NCBI RefSeq assembly: GCF_947495725.1
Contig: NZ_CANLZZ010000007.1
Location: forward strand, 216,482 to 280,481
From: an uncultured Lutibacter sp.
GTDB taxonomy: Bacteria > Bacteroidota > Bacteroidia > Flavobacteriales > Flavobacteriaceae
Direction of reading: 5' to 3'
Length of the DNA stretch: 64,000 nt
Position 1 is the first letter of the stretch. Each line of letters begins with the position of its first letter. A program made the position numbers and the translations under genes. The notes under the pieces were generated by a model. That model searched no databases. It saw nothing but the letters and a program-made list of their open reading frames with translations, and had not been told where the DNA came from. This document shows positions 45,228 through 54,604 of the stretch, in pieces.

Positions 45228-47558
45228 ATGAATATTTCAGCAGTTCAATTTCATATTTCAATAAAAAACATTGTGTTTTTTATATTCATCACTCTTTCAT
45301 TATCACTTTTTTCATGTAAGGAAAAAGAAACATATTCTCCCTTGGAAATAGCGTTAAAAAATCATAAACATGACGAAGGGTTTATTGGATCGTCAAAATG
45401 TGCAGATTGCCATAAACCCGAATATGATGATTGGATAGGATCAGACCATCAATTGGCAATGCAATTACCTACAGATGAAACTGTTTTAGGTAATTTTAAT
45501 AATACTAAACATATTGCATATGGTGTTACAAGCAAATTTTTTAAAAGAGATAGTTTATTTTTTGTAAATACCCAAGGACCTGATGGTAAGTATAAAGATT
45601 TTCAGGTTAAATATACTTTTGGTCATTATCCGCTACAACAATATCTAGTAATTTTTCCTAAAGGCAAATTACAAGTATTAACCCCTTTTTGGGATTCACG
45701 TGCAAAAGAAGATGGAGGACAAAAATGGCAACATTTATATCCTGATGAATTTATCGCTTCTCACGATGAACTTAACTGGGGAAGATCGCTACAAAATTGG
45801 AATTATATGTGTGCGGAATGTCATTCTACAAATGTTAAAAAAGATTACAATCCTAAAACAATGACCTATAATACTCATTTTGATGAAATAAATGTTTCTT
45901 GTGAGGCCTGTCATGGACCTGGAGATATTCATGCAAAATGGGCCGAACAAGATGAAAAAGAAGATTTACCTAATATGGGATTGGTTTTTGATATTATGGA
46001 TCGAGATTCTGCTGTTTGGAATATTGACCCAAAAAGTGGATTGGTTACGCGAAGCAAACCTCGAGATAATAAAATGCAGGTTGAATGGTGTGGGCGTTGT
46101 CACTCTAGAAGAACTCAATTAACTGATGAATATACTTTTGGTAAAGTACTCGAACATACTCATATGGTATCTACATTAGATTATCCATTATACAACGATG
46201 ACGGTACAAATAACGACGAAGATTATGTTTATGGTTCTTTTCTTCAAAGTAAAATGTATCAAAAAGGTGTAATGTGCAAAGATTGCCATAATGTGCATAG
46301 CGGAAAATTAAAAATTCCGAAAGATAATGTTTGTTCTCAATGTCATATGCCCGATAAATACCAATCAACCGATCATCATAAACATAAAGTAGATGGCGAA
46401 GGTGCAAGTTGTATTAGTTGTCATATGCCAAAAATTACAATAATGGTTGTTGATCCTAGATCTGACCATAGTTTGCGTATTCCAAGACCTGATATAAGTG
46501 TGAAAACTGGAGCGACCAATGCTTGTAATAATTGTCATACGGACAAAACAAATGAGTGGTCTCTAGATCATTTTAGAAAATGGTATGGCAATAAATATGA
46601 TACCATTCCTCATTTTGGATTTGCTTTTAATAAAGTTAGAAACAATAAACCGAATGCACAGGATGAGTTAAATGCGGTTATAAAAGATAAAAATATTTCG
46701 GATATAGTTTTAGGTACAGCTATTAAATATCAAGATTATCAAAACAACTCTCTTGCTTTTGACAATCTAAGTATGGCTTTAAAATCACAAAGTCCATTGG
46801 TAAGACGGGCCGCATTGGAATCCATAAGATCATTATCCAAAGAAATTCAACAGCAATATGCAATGCCGCTAGCTAACGATACAGTTACAAGTGTTAGACA
46901 TATAGCAAATAGTTTTTTATATGATATGCCTACAGATAATTTATCACCCGAAAAACAACAAATCATTAAGCAGGCTAGGAAAGAATATATAACACAGCTT
47001 TTGTATTGGCAAGATCGCTCATTAGGACAATCTTCTTTAGGAGTTGCTGCAATTGGGTTAAATAAATTAGACCAAGCCGAAAACTATTTTAAAAAGGCCG
47101 TTGAATTGGATACCTTAAATTTAATTGTAAAGGTTAACTATGCCGACTTAAAAAGATTGAAAGGAGAAAACGAAGAAAGTATTAAGCTATTAAAAGAGGT
47201 GCTTTCCATTAATAAGGAATTTTCAATTGCGTACCAAGCCTTAGCTTTTGCATACATAAGAGCTAACGATAAAAATAACGCTTTAAAAACATTGAAAGAA
47301 GCAACAAAGTTTGCGCCAACAGACCCACAAAATCATTATTATTACGCAATTATGCTAAATGATATGGGAAATTATAGTGGAGCACTTAAAGCCTTGGAAT
47401 ATGGATTGAAAAAAAATGTAAATGATGAAAATTTATTAGTTTTATCTTATTCTATTTATAGAGATCAAAATAAACTTAATAAAGCCGGTGAATTAGCTAA
47501 AAAACTTATTGAGTTATTTCCAAGTAATAAGAATTATCAGCAATTGATAAAAAATTAA
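45228..47558 (+). CDS. Octaheme c-type cytochrome lipoprotein with TPR domain
   Basis: The protein has 776 residues. A signal with lipobox LFSC (Cys about 30) is followed by a cytochrome c554-like region with eight CxxCH haem motifs: CADCH, CAECH, CEACH, CGRCH, CKDCH, CSQCH, CISCH and CNNCH. After a helical, HEAT-like part (about 485-590) come tetratricopeptide repeats (about 605-770; LGVAAIGLNKLDQAENYFKKAV and following). It is a membrane-anchored periplasmic multihaem protein probably acting in electron transfer or as a redox enzyme that docks partners through TPRs. The substrate is unknown. No redox partner gene is adjacent. Confidence 0.9.
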   Translation: MNISAVQFHISIKNIVFFIFITLSLSLFSCKEKETYSPLEIALKNHKHDEGFIGSSKCADCHKPEYDDWIGSDHQLAMQLPTDETVLGNFNNTKHIAYGVTSKFFKRDSLFFVNTQGPDGKYKDFQVKYTFGHYPLQQYLVIFPKGKLQVLTPFWDSRAKEDGGQKWQHLYPDEFIASHDELNWGRSLQNWNYMCAECHSTNVKKDYNPKTMTYNTHFDEINVSCEACHGPGDIHAKWAEQDEKEDLPNMGLVFDIMDRDSAVWNIDPKSGLVTRSKPRDNKMQVEWCGRCHSRRTQLTDEYTFGKVLEHTHMVSTLDYPLYNDDGTNNDEDYVYGSFLQSKMYQKGVMCKDCHNVHSGKLKIPKDNVCSQCHMPDKYQSTDHHKHKVDGEGASCISCHMPKITIMVVDPRSDHSLRIPRPDISVKTGATNACNNCHTDKTNEWSLDHFRKWYGNKYDTIPHFGFAFNKVRNNKPNAQDELNAVIKDKNISDIVLGTAIKYQDYQNNSLAFDNLSMALKSQSPLVRRAALESIRSLSKEIQQQYAMPLANDTVTSVRHIANSFLYDMPTDNLSPEKQQIIKQARKEYITQLLYWQDRSLGQSSLGVAAIGLNKLDQAENYFKKAVELDTLNLIVKVNYADLKRLKGENEESIKLLKEVLSINKEFSIAYQALAFAYIRANDKNNALKTLKEATKFAPTDPQNHYYYAIMLNDMGNYSGALKALEYGLKKNVNDENLLVLSYSIYRDQNKLNKAGELAKKLIELFPSNKNYQQLIKN

Positions 47559-47614
47559 TTTTATTTGTAAGCTATTTTGTTTTATATCGACCTAAATTAT
47601 CTAAATATTAGCAA

Positions 47615-48082
47615 ATGAACTATTTTTATTTAATTGTAATTTTGTTATTTGGTTTTAACGGAATTTCACAGGAAAAAGAAAAAACTATGACTAAAAAAGT
47701 AGAAAAATCTGATGAAGAATGGAAGCAAATTTTAACTCCACAAGAGTACTATGTTTTGCGTCAGAAAGGAACAGATAGAGCTAGTGAAGGAGGATTAACT
47801 TCTCATTTTGAGAAAGGAACTTATATTTGTACCGGTTGTAAAACCAAACTTTTTAAATCTAATAGTAAATTTGAATCTCATTGTGGTTGGCCATCTTTTG
47901 ATGATGCTATTGACGGTACAGTAGAATTTGTTTTGGATAAATCTCACGGAATGATAAGAACCGAAATTATTTGTAAAACTTGCGATGGTCATTTAGGTCA
48001 TGTTTTTAATGATGGGCCAAAAGAAACAACGGGACAGCGATACTGCGTGAATACTTCTTCGATAAAATTTATTAAAGATTAA
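47615..48082 (+). CDS. msrB: Exported peptide-methionine (R)-S-oxide reductase MsrB
   Basis: The protein has 155 residues: a signal peptide (about 1-19), then a complete MsrB domain. Zinc is held by CTGC and CKTC pairs, the substrate region reads ESHCGWPSFDDAI, GHLGHVFNDGP is intact, and the catalytic Cys lies in RYCVNTSSIKF. It repairs methionine R-sulfoxide in exported proteins. The gene lies 56 bases after the octaheme cytochrome and is followed by a bidirectional hairpin terminator. The export signal distinguishes it from the usual cytoplasmic MsrB. Confidence 0.94.
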   Translation: MNYFYLIVILLFGFNGISQEKEKTMTKKVEKSDEEWKQILTPQEYYVLRQKGTDRASEGGLTSHFEKGTYICTGCKTKLFKSNSKFESHCGWPSFDDAIDGTVEFVLDKSHGMIRTEIICKTCDGHLGHVFNDGPKETTGQRYCVNTSSIKFIKD

Positions 48083-48122
48083 AAGAACATCTCTAATTTT
48101 AAATAAATAGATATTAAAATGT

Positions 48123-48159
48123 AAAAAACATGGATATTTTTTATATCCATGTTTTTTTG
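48123..48159. terminator. Bidirectional terminator between msrB and the downstream secreted-protein gene
   Basis: ACATGGATAT and ATATCCATGT form a perfect 10-base stem around a T-rich loop, with A-run and T-run flanks on both sides. Confidence 0.92.
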
Positions 48160-48165
48160 TATTTG

Positions 48166-48909
48166 TTAGTTCACTCCAATTTTCCAATGTTGAGAAATTA
48201 CAGAATTTGTAAAGGATCTCCAATCGTCCAAAGCTCTTTCCCAACTTCCTGGACCATTTATTTCTTCATATGTTTCTCTAATTTCGCTATTTTCATCATC
48301 TAACTCTGCCCAGTTTTTAAAAGGCCAAACTATGGCAACATCTCTACCGTCATTATCTGAAAATTGATTGTTAAAAACTCTATAAAATATATCGCCTCTT
48401 TTCTCATTAGCCTCTTTAACTTTTTTCATGAATTCGGTAAATTTATTGTATTGACCACTTTCAATATCTAAAAACCAAATAGTTTCATATTTTGGAACAA
48501 CATCACCTGGAACAGATATTTTCTCATTATATCTCCAATATTCAGTTCGTCCATATTTAGCTACAGTAGGAGATACATTTTTATCCCAATGCGCTCTATG
48601 TGCATCATCTTCTGGTCTATTATCCAAATTTGAAAATGTACATGGACCCATAATCCAAACGTACCAACCTGCTTCCTTCCCTGTTAAAATGTAATCTAAT
48701 GAAGCTCTAAATGGCCCATCTTTGTGGTACTTTGCATTATGTTCTTTAACTGAATTTTCAAAATTCTTCTCCATTCCTATTTTTGGAAGCATAAAAGTTA
48801 TTTCTACCATTGAATAAGATTCTTTTTCATCTTGTGCAAATGTAGTTGATGAAGATAATAGCGCTACTGACAAAAATAGTAGCGACAATAATGTTGCTTT
48901 TGTTTTCAT
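48166..48909 (-). CDS. Secreted protein of unknown function
   Basis: I do not recognise a characterised family. The 247-residue product has a clear signal peptide ending about residue 25 (STTFAQDEKES). The mature part looks like two alternating alpha-beta units: VEITFMLPKIGMEKNFENSVKEHN..YHKDG and YETIWFLDIESGQYNKFTEFMKKVKEANEK. This pattern recalls ferredoxin-like alpha-beta barrels such as NIPSNAP or antibiotic-biosynthesis monooxygenase folds. Many Trp and acidic residues occur. It stands alone between a terminator and a spacer carrying a 20-base palindrome (48950-48969) that may control it. Confidence 0.8.
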   Translation of the reverse strand: MKTKATLLSLLFLSVALLSSSTTFAQDEKESYSMVEITFMLPKIGMEKNFENSVKEHNAKYHKDGPFRASLDYILTGKEAGWYVWIMGPCTFSNLDNRPEDDAHRAHWDKNVSPTVAKYGRTEYWRYNEKISVPGDVVPKYETIWFLDIESGQYNKFTEFMKKVKEANEKRGDIFYRVFNNQFSDNDGRDVAIVWPFKNWAELDDENSEIRETYEEINGPGSWERALDDWRSFTNSVISQHWKIGVN

Positions 48910-48949
48910 AATTAATTGTTTTTAGTTAGTTAATTAGTTAATAAAATAT

Positions 48950-48969
48950 ATATCAAATATTATTGATAT
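48950..48969. promoter_or_regulatory. 20-base palindrome upstream of the secreted-protein gene
   Basis: ATATCAA-ATATTA-TTGATAT has perfect 7-base arms and lies about 40 bases upstream of the ATG at 48909. It is a plausible operator, although AT-richness makes such dyads less rare. Confidence 0.4.
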
Positions 48970-49117
48970 CAGGATAAAAAATGAGGTTAATTTGGTGGGC
49001 AAAATTTTAAATCAATTTAAGGGGTAATTGATTTATTTATGTAACTTTTATTACTTAAGATCACTAATATAGTAAATATTAAACACTTATAAAAAATAAA
49101 CATTGTTTTTATAAAAC

Positions 49118-49160
49118 AAAAAAAAACACCTACAACTTAAAATTAAGCTATAGATGCTTT
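49118..49160 (-). terminator. Terminator of the CoA-disulfide reductase gene
   Basis: On the minus strand CATCTATAGCTTA pairs with TAAGTTGTAGGTG, with G-U wobbles only, and is followed by a T-run of nine or more. The wobbles work only in the minus-strand RNA, which fixes the orientation. Confidence 0.8.
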
Positions 49161-49180
49161 TATAAACAAACAAATATCTA

Positions 49181-50875
49181 TTATTTTAAATCCACAAAAA
49201 CGGGTTTTGGGATTGTGATTTTGTCACTATACATTTGCCATAATTTATAACCTCCGGCTATATTAACTACGTTTTTAATTCCATTATGACGTAATATTAA
49301 TTCTGCCAAATAACCTCGTAGTCCTTTTTGACAGAAAATTAATACTGGCTTATTTTTATTTTTTATAATTTCTATATTATTTCGAATACTATCTAATGGA
49401 TAACTTAAAGCTTCAGGAATTGTTCCTTTTTCATACTCATCTACGGTTCTAACATCTATCAATAAATATTCTGAAGACTTTTTATCATTTAAATAAGATT
49501 CCAATTCTTCAATAGACATTTGAGTACTATTTTCATTTAAAATATTCTCTGAAACAAAACTTGAAACCACAACCGGATCTTTTGCCGGTGAATATGGAGG
49601 CGCATAGGCCAAATCTAATTGTGCTAAATCAGAAACTTTTAGTTTTGCATAAATAGCCGTACTTAAAACATCAATGCGCTTATCAACACCTACTTCACCA
49701 AATAATTCTGCACCTAAAATTACTTCGCTTTTGGAATCGTAATAAATTTCTGTAATTAAATCTTTCTGTCCAGGGTAATAACCAGGTGTTGCACCTGCAA
49801 TAGTTAAAACGGTTTTGAAAGAAATGTCTAAATGTTTTAGAGCTTTCGGATTCATACCGGTTCTAGCCAGTGTATAATCAAAAACTTTTATAATCGCAGT
49901 TTTATAGGCTCCTTTAAACTCAATGCTACTTCCAACGGCATTTGCCCCAGCAGCTCTCCCCGCTTTGTTTGAATGAGTTCCTAATGGGAAATAATCAAAT
50001 TTTCCGGTTTGAATATTTTTAATAGAAACATTATCTCCCGCGGCATAAACATCATTAATTGATGTTTCCATTCGTTCATTTACTTTTAGGGCTCCATTAG
50101 TTATATGTTCAGCTCCGTTTTCAATTAGCAATTCAGTGTTTGGCTTTATTCCAACACTTAAAATAACAAAATCTGTTTTTACAGTTTTTCCGTCCTCTAT
50201 TATTACTTCGGAAATTTTCCATTCATCATCTAATTTAAATTCTGAAACCAATCCACTTGTAATAACTTCAATTCCTTTATCTTTTAAAACTTCTTCTGCA
50301 AACTTACCAAATTTAGGCTGCCACATGTTTAAAATTTGATTGTCGCCTTCAATTAAAGTAACTTCCTTGCCCGCGTCGCGCAAATTTTCTGCAACTTCAA
50401 CCCCAATTAAGCCTGCTCCAATAACTGTTATATGTTTTGATTGTGAAGCTAACCCTTCTTCGGTAATTTTATCAAAATCAATCATTGATCTGCAAGTAGA
50501 CCAATTTGTTGATTTTTCAATATTCTTTATTGGAGGAACAATTGATTTAGCTCCAGTAGCAAAAACTAAAGTATCATAACCATAATCTCCTTTTTTGGAA
50601 TAAACTACTTTATTTTTTGTATCTATTTTAATTATTTCTTCGTTTAAACGAACATCAATATTAAAACGCGATTTTAACAATTCTGGCTTTACAACTATTA
50701 GGTTACTTCTATCTTCAATAACACCCGAAAATGCATAAGGCATACCACAAGTTGCATAACTTATATTTGCCCCTTTTTCAAATAAAATAATTTCGGCCGT
50801 TTCATCCTCTCTTCTGGCTTTCGCAGCTGCAGATGGTCCTGCTGATAAACCTCCAATTACTATAACTTTTTTCAT
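49181..50875 (-). CDS. CoA-disulfide reductase-like flavoprotein fused to rhodanese
   Basis: The start is set at MKKVIVIGGLSAGPSAAAKARR; seven extra codons upstream are unlikely to be used. The 564-residue product has an FAD/NAD(P)H pyridine-nucleotide-disulfide oxidoreductase core (1-445) and a C-terminal rhodanese domain (about 460-555). The active-site Cys of CoADR-type enzymes is seen in SYATCGMPY (about residue 43), and ITVIGAGLIGVEVAENL is the second dinucleotide motif. The rhodanese loop reads VLIFCQKGLRGY. CoADR-rhodanese fusions reduce CoA disulfides, persulfides or polysulfide. No sulfur-metabolism partner is adjacent. Confidence 0.9.
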   Translation of the reverse strand: MKKVIVIGGLSAGPSAAAKARREDETAEIILFEKGANISYATCGMPYAFSGVIEDRSNLIVVKPELLKSRFNIDVRLNEEIIKIDTKNKVVYSKKGDYGYDTLVFATGAKSIVPPIKNIEKSTNWSTCRSMIDFDKITEEGLASQSKHITVIGAGLIGVEVAENLRDAGKEVTLIEGDNQILNMWQPKFGKFAEEVLKDKGIEVITSGLVSEFKLDDEWKISEVIIEDGKTVKTDFVILSVGIKPNTELLIENGAEHITNGALKVNERMETSINDVYAAGDNVSIKNIQTGKFDYFPLGTHSNKAGRAAGANAVGSSIEFKGAYKTAIIKVFDYTLARTGMNPKALKHLDISFKTVLTIAGATPGYYPGQKDLITEIYYDSKSEVILGAELFGEVGVDKRIDVLSTAIYAKLKVSDLAQLDLAYAPPYSPAKDPVVVSSFVSENILNENSTQMSIEELESYLNDKKSSEYLLIDVRTVDEYEKGTIPEALSYPLDSIRNNIEIIKNKNKPVLIFCQKGLRGYLAELILRHNGIKNVVNIAGGYKLWQMYSDKITIPKPVFVDLK

Positions 50876-51138
50876 TTCTTTTAAATATTTCTGCAAATTT
50901 TAGATAATTATTTAAACTAGAGCGTTACTATTATTACTATTACGTTTGCGTAAATTTTTTCTATAACTACCTTAAATCCCAAATCAAAAATAATAATTCA
51001 ATAATCTTAAATATGTTTAATCAAGATTTAATAATCAATTGTTGATAATTAAAAATTTGTGTTCTAGGGTTAAGAAATTAATCTTTTAAGAATAAGATAA
51101 AATGATGTTTAATAAAATATTTTCTTATCCATTTTTAT

Positions 51139-51146
51139 TATATTTG
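51139..51146 (+). promoter_or_regulatory. Predicted -7 box for ffh
   Basis: TATATTTG matches TAnnTTTG and ends 25 bases before the ffh ATG at 51172. No good -33 TTG is seen at the usual distance. Confidence 0.5.
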
Positions 51147-51171
51147 CAATTCTCAAAATTAAAGCGAAAAC

Positions 51172-52503
51172 ATGTTTAATAATTTAAGTGATAAATTAGA
51201 TAAAGCTCTCCACGTATTAAAAGGACACGGTAAAATTACAGAAGTAAATGTTGCCGAAACTTTAAAGGAAGTACGTAGAGCACTTTTAGATGCCGATGTT
51301 AACTTTAAAATAGCTAAAAACTTTACAAATACTGTTAAAGAAAAAGCGTTAGGACAGGATGTATTAACATCCTTAAACCCTGGGCAATTAATGGTAAAAA
51401 TTGTAAAGGATGAATTAACTGAATTGATGGGTGGTGAATCTGTTGGAATTAATCTATCAGGAACACCTACAGTTATTTTAATGTCTGGTTTACAAGGATC
51501 GGGTAAAACAACTTTTTCTGGTAAATTAGCAAATTACTTAAAAACTAAAAAAAACAAGAACGTTTTATTAGTGGGTTGCGATGTTTATCGTCCTGCTGCC
51601 ATAAATCAATTACAAGTTGTTGGAGAACAAATTGGTGTTGAAGTTTATGCTGAAGTTGGAAATCAAAACCCTGTAGAAATTTCAGAAAATGCAATTAAAC
51701 ACGCAAAGGCTGAAGGTAAAAATGTTGTAATTATTGATACGGCGGGTCGTTTAGCAGTTGATGAAGCTATGATGACTGAAATTTCAAACATTCATAAAGC
51801 TGTAAATCCACAGGAGACCTTATTTGTTGTGGATTCTATGACTGGACAAGATGCTGTTAATACTGCAAAAGCGTTTAATGATATTTTAAATTTTGAAGGT
51901 GTTGTACTTACAAAATTAGATGGTGATACCAGAGGTGGTGCTGCATTATCAATTAAATCGGTTGTAGATAAACCTATTAAATTTATTGGTACTGGTGAAA
52001 AAATGGAGGCAATTGATGTTTTCCATCCAAACCGTATGGCCGATAGAATTTTAGGAATGGGAGATGTTGTATCGTTAGTTGAGCGAGCTCAAGAACAATA
52101 CGACGAAGAAGAAGCTCGTAAAATTCAAAAGAAAATTGCCAAAAACCAATTTGGTTTCGATGATTTCCTGAAACAAATTCAGCAAATCAAGAAAATGGGT
52201 AATATGAAAGATTTAATGGGAATGATTCCTGGTGCTGGAAAAATGATGAAAGATGTGGATATTGATGATGATGCATTTAAAGGTATCGAAGCTATTATTC
52301 ATTCAATGACTCCTGGTGAAAGAACTGAACCAAGAACAATTAATGCTAGTAGAAAAAAGAGAATTGCAAAAGGATCTGGAACATCTATACAAGAAGTAAA
52401 TCAATTACTTAAACAGTTTACTCAAATGAGTAAAATGATGAAAATGATGCAAGGTGGTGGTGGCAGGCAAATGATGCAAATGATGAAAGGAATGGGTAAA
52501 TAA
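51172..52503 (+). CDS. ffh: Signal recognition particle protein Ffh
   Basis: The 443-residue protein is a complete Ffh: N domain (1-85), GTPase G domain (about 90-295) with GLQGSGKTTFSGKLA, DTAGRLAVDE and TKLDGDTRGGAAL, and a methionine-rich M domain with the GXGR-type RNA-binding stretch and a Met-dense C-terminus (MSKMMKMMQGGGGRQMMQMM). It binds signal sequences and 4.5S RNA and delivers ribosomes to FtsY. A hairpin separates it from folD. Confidence 0.97.
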   Translation: MFNNLSDKLDKALHVLKGHGKITEVNVAETLKEVRRALLDADVNFKIAKNFTNTVKEKALGQDVLTSLNPGQLMVKIVKDELTELMGGESVGINLSGTPTVILMSGLQGSGKTTFSGKLANYLKTKKNKNVLLVGCDVYRPAAINQLQVVGEQIGVEVYAEVGNQNPVEISENAIKHAKAEGKNVVIIDTAGRLAVDEAMMTEISNIHKAVNPQETLFVVDSMTGQDAVNTAKAFNDILNFEGVVLTKLDGDTRGGAALSIKSVVDKPIKFIGTGEKMEAIDVFHPNRMADRILGMGDVVSLVERAQEQYDEEEARKIQKKIAKNQFGFDDFLKQIQQIKKMGNMKDLMGMIPGAGKMMKDVDIDDDAFKGIEAIIHSMTPGERTEPRTINASRKKRIAKGSGTSIQEVNQLLKQFTQMSKMMKMMQGGGGRQMMQMMKGMGK

Positions 52504-52509
52504 AAATTA

Positions 52510-52539
52510 CAAGGTGAACCGATAAAGTTTACCTTTTTT
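52510..52539 (+). terminator. Hairpin terminator after ffh
   Basis: AAGGTGAAC and GTTTACCTT form a 9-base stem (one G-U pair) with a 7-base loop and a following T-run, 7 bases after the ffh stop. folD starts 21 bases later, so read-through is possible. Confidence 0.78.
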
Positions 52540-52560
52540 TATACTGAAAACTATATTAAT

Positions 52561-53436
52561 ATGATTTTATTAGACGGTAAAAAAACTTCAGCAGATTTAA
52601 AACTAGAAATTGCTGAATCTGTAAAACAAATTAAGGCTAAAGGTGAAAAAACTCCTCATTTAGCAGCAATATTAGTTGGAACCGATGGAGCGAGTATGAC
52701 TTATGTAAATGCAAAAGTAAAGGCTTGTGAATTAGTTGGTTTTAATTCTACATTAATTGATTTACCTGAAGAAACTACGGAAGAAAAATTGTTAGAAGAA
52801 ATTGAAAAACTAAATACAAACCCAGATATAGACGGTTTTATTGTTCAATTACCTTTGCCAAAACATATAGATGAGCAAAAAGTTTTAATGGCTGTTAATC
52901 CAGATAAAGATGTTGATGGATTTCATCCAACCAATGTTGGAAGAATGACACTTGATTTACCTTCCTTTTTACCTGCAACTCCTTTCGGAATTTTAGAATT
53001 ATTAGAACGATATAAAGTTGAAACTTCAGGTAAAAATGTTGTTGTTATTGGAAGAAGTCATATAGTTGGTCGTCCAATGAGTATTTTAATGAGTCAAAAA
53101 CGACCTGCTGGTGATGCAACTGTAACTGTAGCTCATAGTAGAACAAAAAACTTAAAAGAATTAACATTACAAGCAGACATAATTGTCGCGGCTTTAGGTA
53201 TTCCCGAATTTTTAACTGGTGATATGGTTAAAGATGGTGTTACCATTATTGATGTTGGAATTACACGAATTAGTGATACTACTAAAAAAAGTGGATATCG
53301 CTTAGCTGGTGATGTTCATTTTGAAAGTGTAGCTCCAAAATCTGCCTATATAACACCTGTTCCTGGTGGAGTTGGACCAATGACAATTGCAATGCTTATG
53401 AAGAATACTCTTTTAGCTTGCAAACAAAAATCTTAA
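52561..53436 (+). CDS. folD: Bifunctional methylenetetrahydrofolate dehydrogenase/cyclohydrolase FolD
   Basis: The 291-residue protein interconverts 5,10-methylene-, methenyl- and 10-formyl-tetrahydrofolate. Catalytic Lys in [13 protein letters not shown], the QLPLPKHID motif, [11 protein letters not shown], the NADP-binding [10 protein letters not shown] and the C-terminal [15 protein letters not shown] are all intact. It follows ffh across a hairpin. The upstream A/T-rich spacer shows no -7 box, so it may rely on read-through. Confidence 0.97.
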   Translation: MILLDGKKTSADLKLEIAESVKQIKAKGEKTPHLAAILVGTDGASMTYVNAKVKACELVGFNSTLIDLPEETTEEKLLEEIEKLNTNPDIDGFIVQLPLPKHIDEQKVLMAVNPDKDVDGFHPTNVGRMTLDLPSFLPATPFGILELLERYKVETSGKNVVVIGRSHIVGRPMSILMSQKRPAGDATVTVAHSRTKNLKELTLQADIIVAALGIPEFLTGDMVKDGVTIIDVGITRISDTTKKSGYRLAGDVHFESVAPKSAYITPVPGGVGPMTIAMLMKNTLLACKQKS

Positions 53437-53472
53437 AATACTTTTAGTATATTAGTCAATAAAATTGTTTTT

Positions 53473-54189
53473 TTGACTGAATCATACTTTTTAAAATACA
53501 ACCAAGATTTTGAAATGTTTGGCAATCAACATGTGATTGCCTTCATTTTTTATCTTATTTTTGGTATCTTATTAATAAATTGGGCTAAAAATATCAATCA
53601 GAAAAAACAATATATTGTTGGTAATATTTTAGCTTTCTCTTTATCTACAACAGTAATTGTTTGGACATTTCTTAAAATTTATTTAAACGGTTTTAATATA
53701 AAAGAAGACCTTCCTTTGCATCTTTGCAATATAATTGCTCTTTTACTTCCCGTATTTTCAATAACGAAAAACAAAACTATTTATGAAATACTTTTTTTTT
53801 GGATTTTAGCAGGAACATCTCATTCTGTTATTACTCCAGATTTACGAAATGGGTTTCCTAATTTTGTGTTTTTTAAGTATTGGCATGTACATGCTGGATT
53901 AATAATTTTTATTCTATATGTTACGTTTGTATATAATTACAAACCAAGATTAAAAAGTGTATTTAAATCGTTCTTTGCGTTACAGATTTATATAATTCTT
54001 ATGTTTTTGGTTAATTATATTACCGGTGCAAATTATTTTTATACAAATCATAAGCCAATAGGTCCAACTGCATTGGATTATTTGGGTAATTGGCCTTCAT
54101 ATATTATTGTTGTTGAGTTAGTTTTGTTACCTTACTTTTTTCTATTTTACCTTCCTTTTTCTTTTCAAAGATCCGAGAAAAATACTTGA
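53473..54189 (+). CDS. TIGR02206/YwaF-family integral membrane protein
   Basis: The 238-residue protein has about seven membrane helices. The TTG start gives MTESYFLKYNQDFEMFGNQHVIAF, matching the usual N-terminus of this family better than the internal ATG 14 codons later, which would remove the first turn before TM1. Conserved features include DLPLHLCNI in TM3, AGTSHSVITPDL and the final GNWPSYIIVVELVLLP. Function is unknown. The start lies 36 bases after the folD stop. Confidence 0.85.
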   Translation: MTESYFLKYNQDFEMFGNQHVIAFIFYLIFGILLINWAKNINQKKQYIVGNILAFSLSTTVIVWTFLKIYLNGFNIKEDLPLHLCNIIALLLPVFSITKNKTIYEILFFWILAGTSHSVITPDLRNGFPNFVFFKYWHVHAGLIIFILYVTFVYNYKPRLKSVFKSFFALQIYIILMFLVNYITGANYFYTNHKPIGPTALDYLGNWPSYIIVVELVLLPYFFLFYLPFSFQRSEKNT

Positions 54190-54203
54190 TTTTTTAATTC
54201 GTT

Positions 54204-54563
54204 TTAATCCTCTCTATTCACTAAGTCCATTGAAAAAGCAGGTAAACAAATTGCTAAATATTCACATTCTACTTCAAAAGGATTTGAATATTTAATTCTT
54301 GTTCCTTTTTCAATTTTTATTGATTGCCCAGCATTTAAAATTACTATATCACCTTCTATATTAAACTGTTTTTTACCTTTAATTATGTATGTGTATTCAT
54401 CAAATTTAGGAGTTTGAAAAGGTTCAGACCAATTTGGAGGTGCAATCATATGAGCAATACTTAATTCGGATACAATACTAGCCAAACCAAAATGTTCTTC
54501 TATTAACTTTCCATCTGTTGTTGGAACAATGAAAGGTGTTTTTTGAATTTTATATTTTTTCAT
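54204..54563 (-). CDS. Cupin-domain protein
   Basis: The 119-residue protein is a single small cupin: IAPPNWSEPFQTPKFDEYTYIIKGKKQFNIEGD forms the first motif and LNAGQSIKIEKGTRIKY the second. The usual GxHxH of metal cupins is replaced here by PNWSEPFQTPKFDEY with no paired His, so metal binding is doubtful. Function is not known. It is convergent with the YwaF-like gene and lies 41 bases downstream of the ABC ATPase gene, possibly in its transcript. Confidence 0.8.
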   Translation of the reverse strand: MKKYKIQKTPFIVPTTDGKLIEEHFGLASIVSELSIAHMIAPPNWSEPFQTPKFDEYTYIIKGKKQFNIEGDIVILNAGQSIKIEKGTRIKYSNPFEVECEYLAICLPAFSMDLVNRED

Positions 54564-54604
54564 TCTATAAGTTTTTCAAAACTAAAAATAAAACAATTCT
54601 CTAT

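Noticed and set aside
50897..51171. Search for a 4.5S RNA or other RNA gene upstream of ffh
   Set aside because: The region is AT-rich with no GC-rich hairpin or conserved SRP RNA core; only a -7 box is supported.
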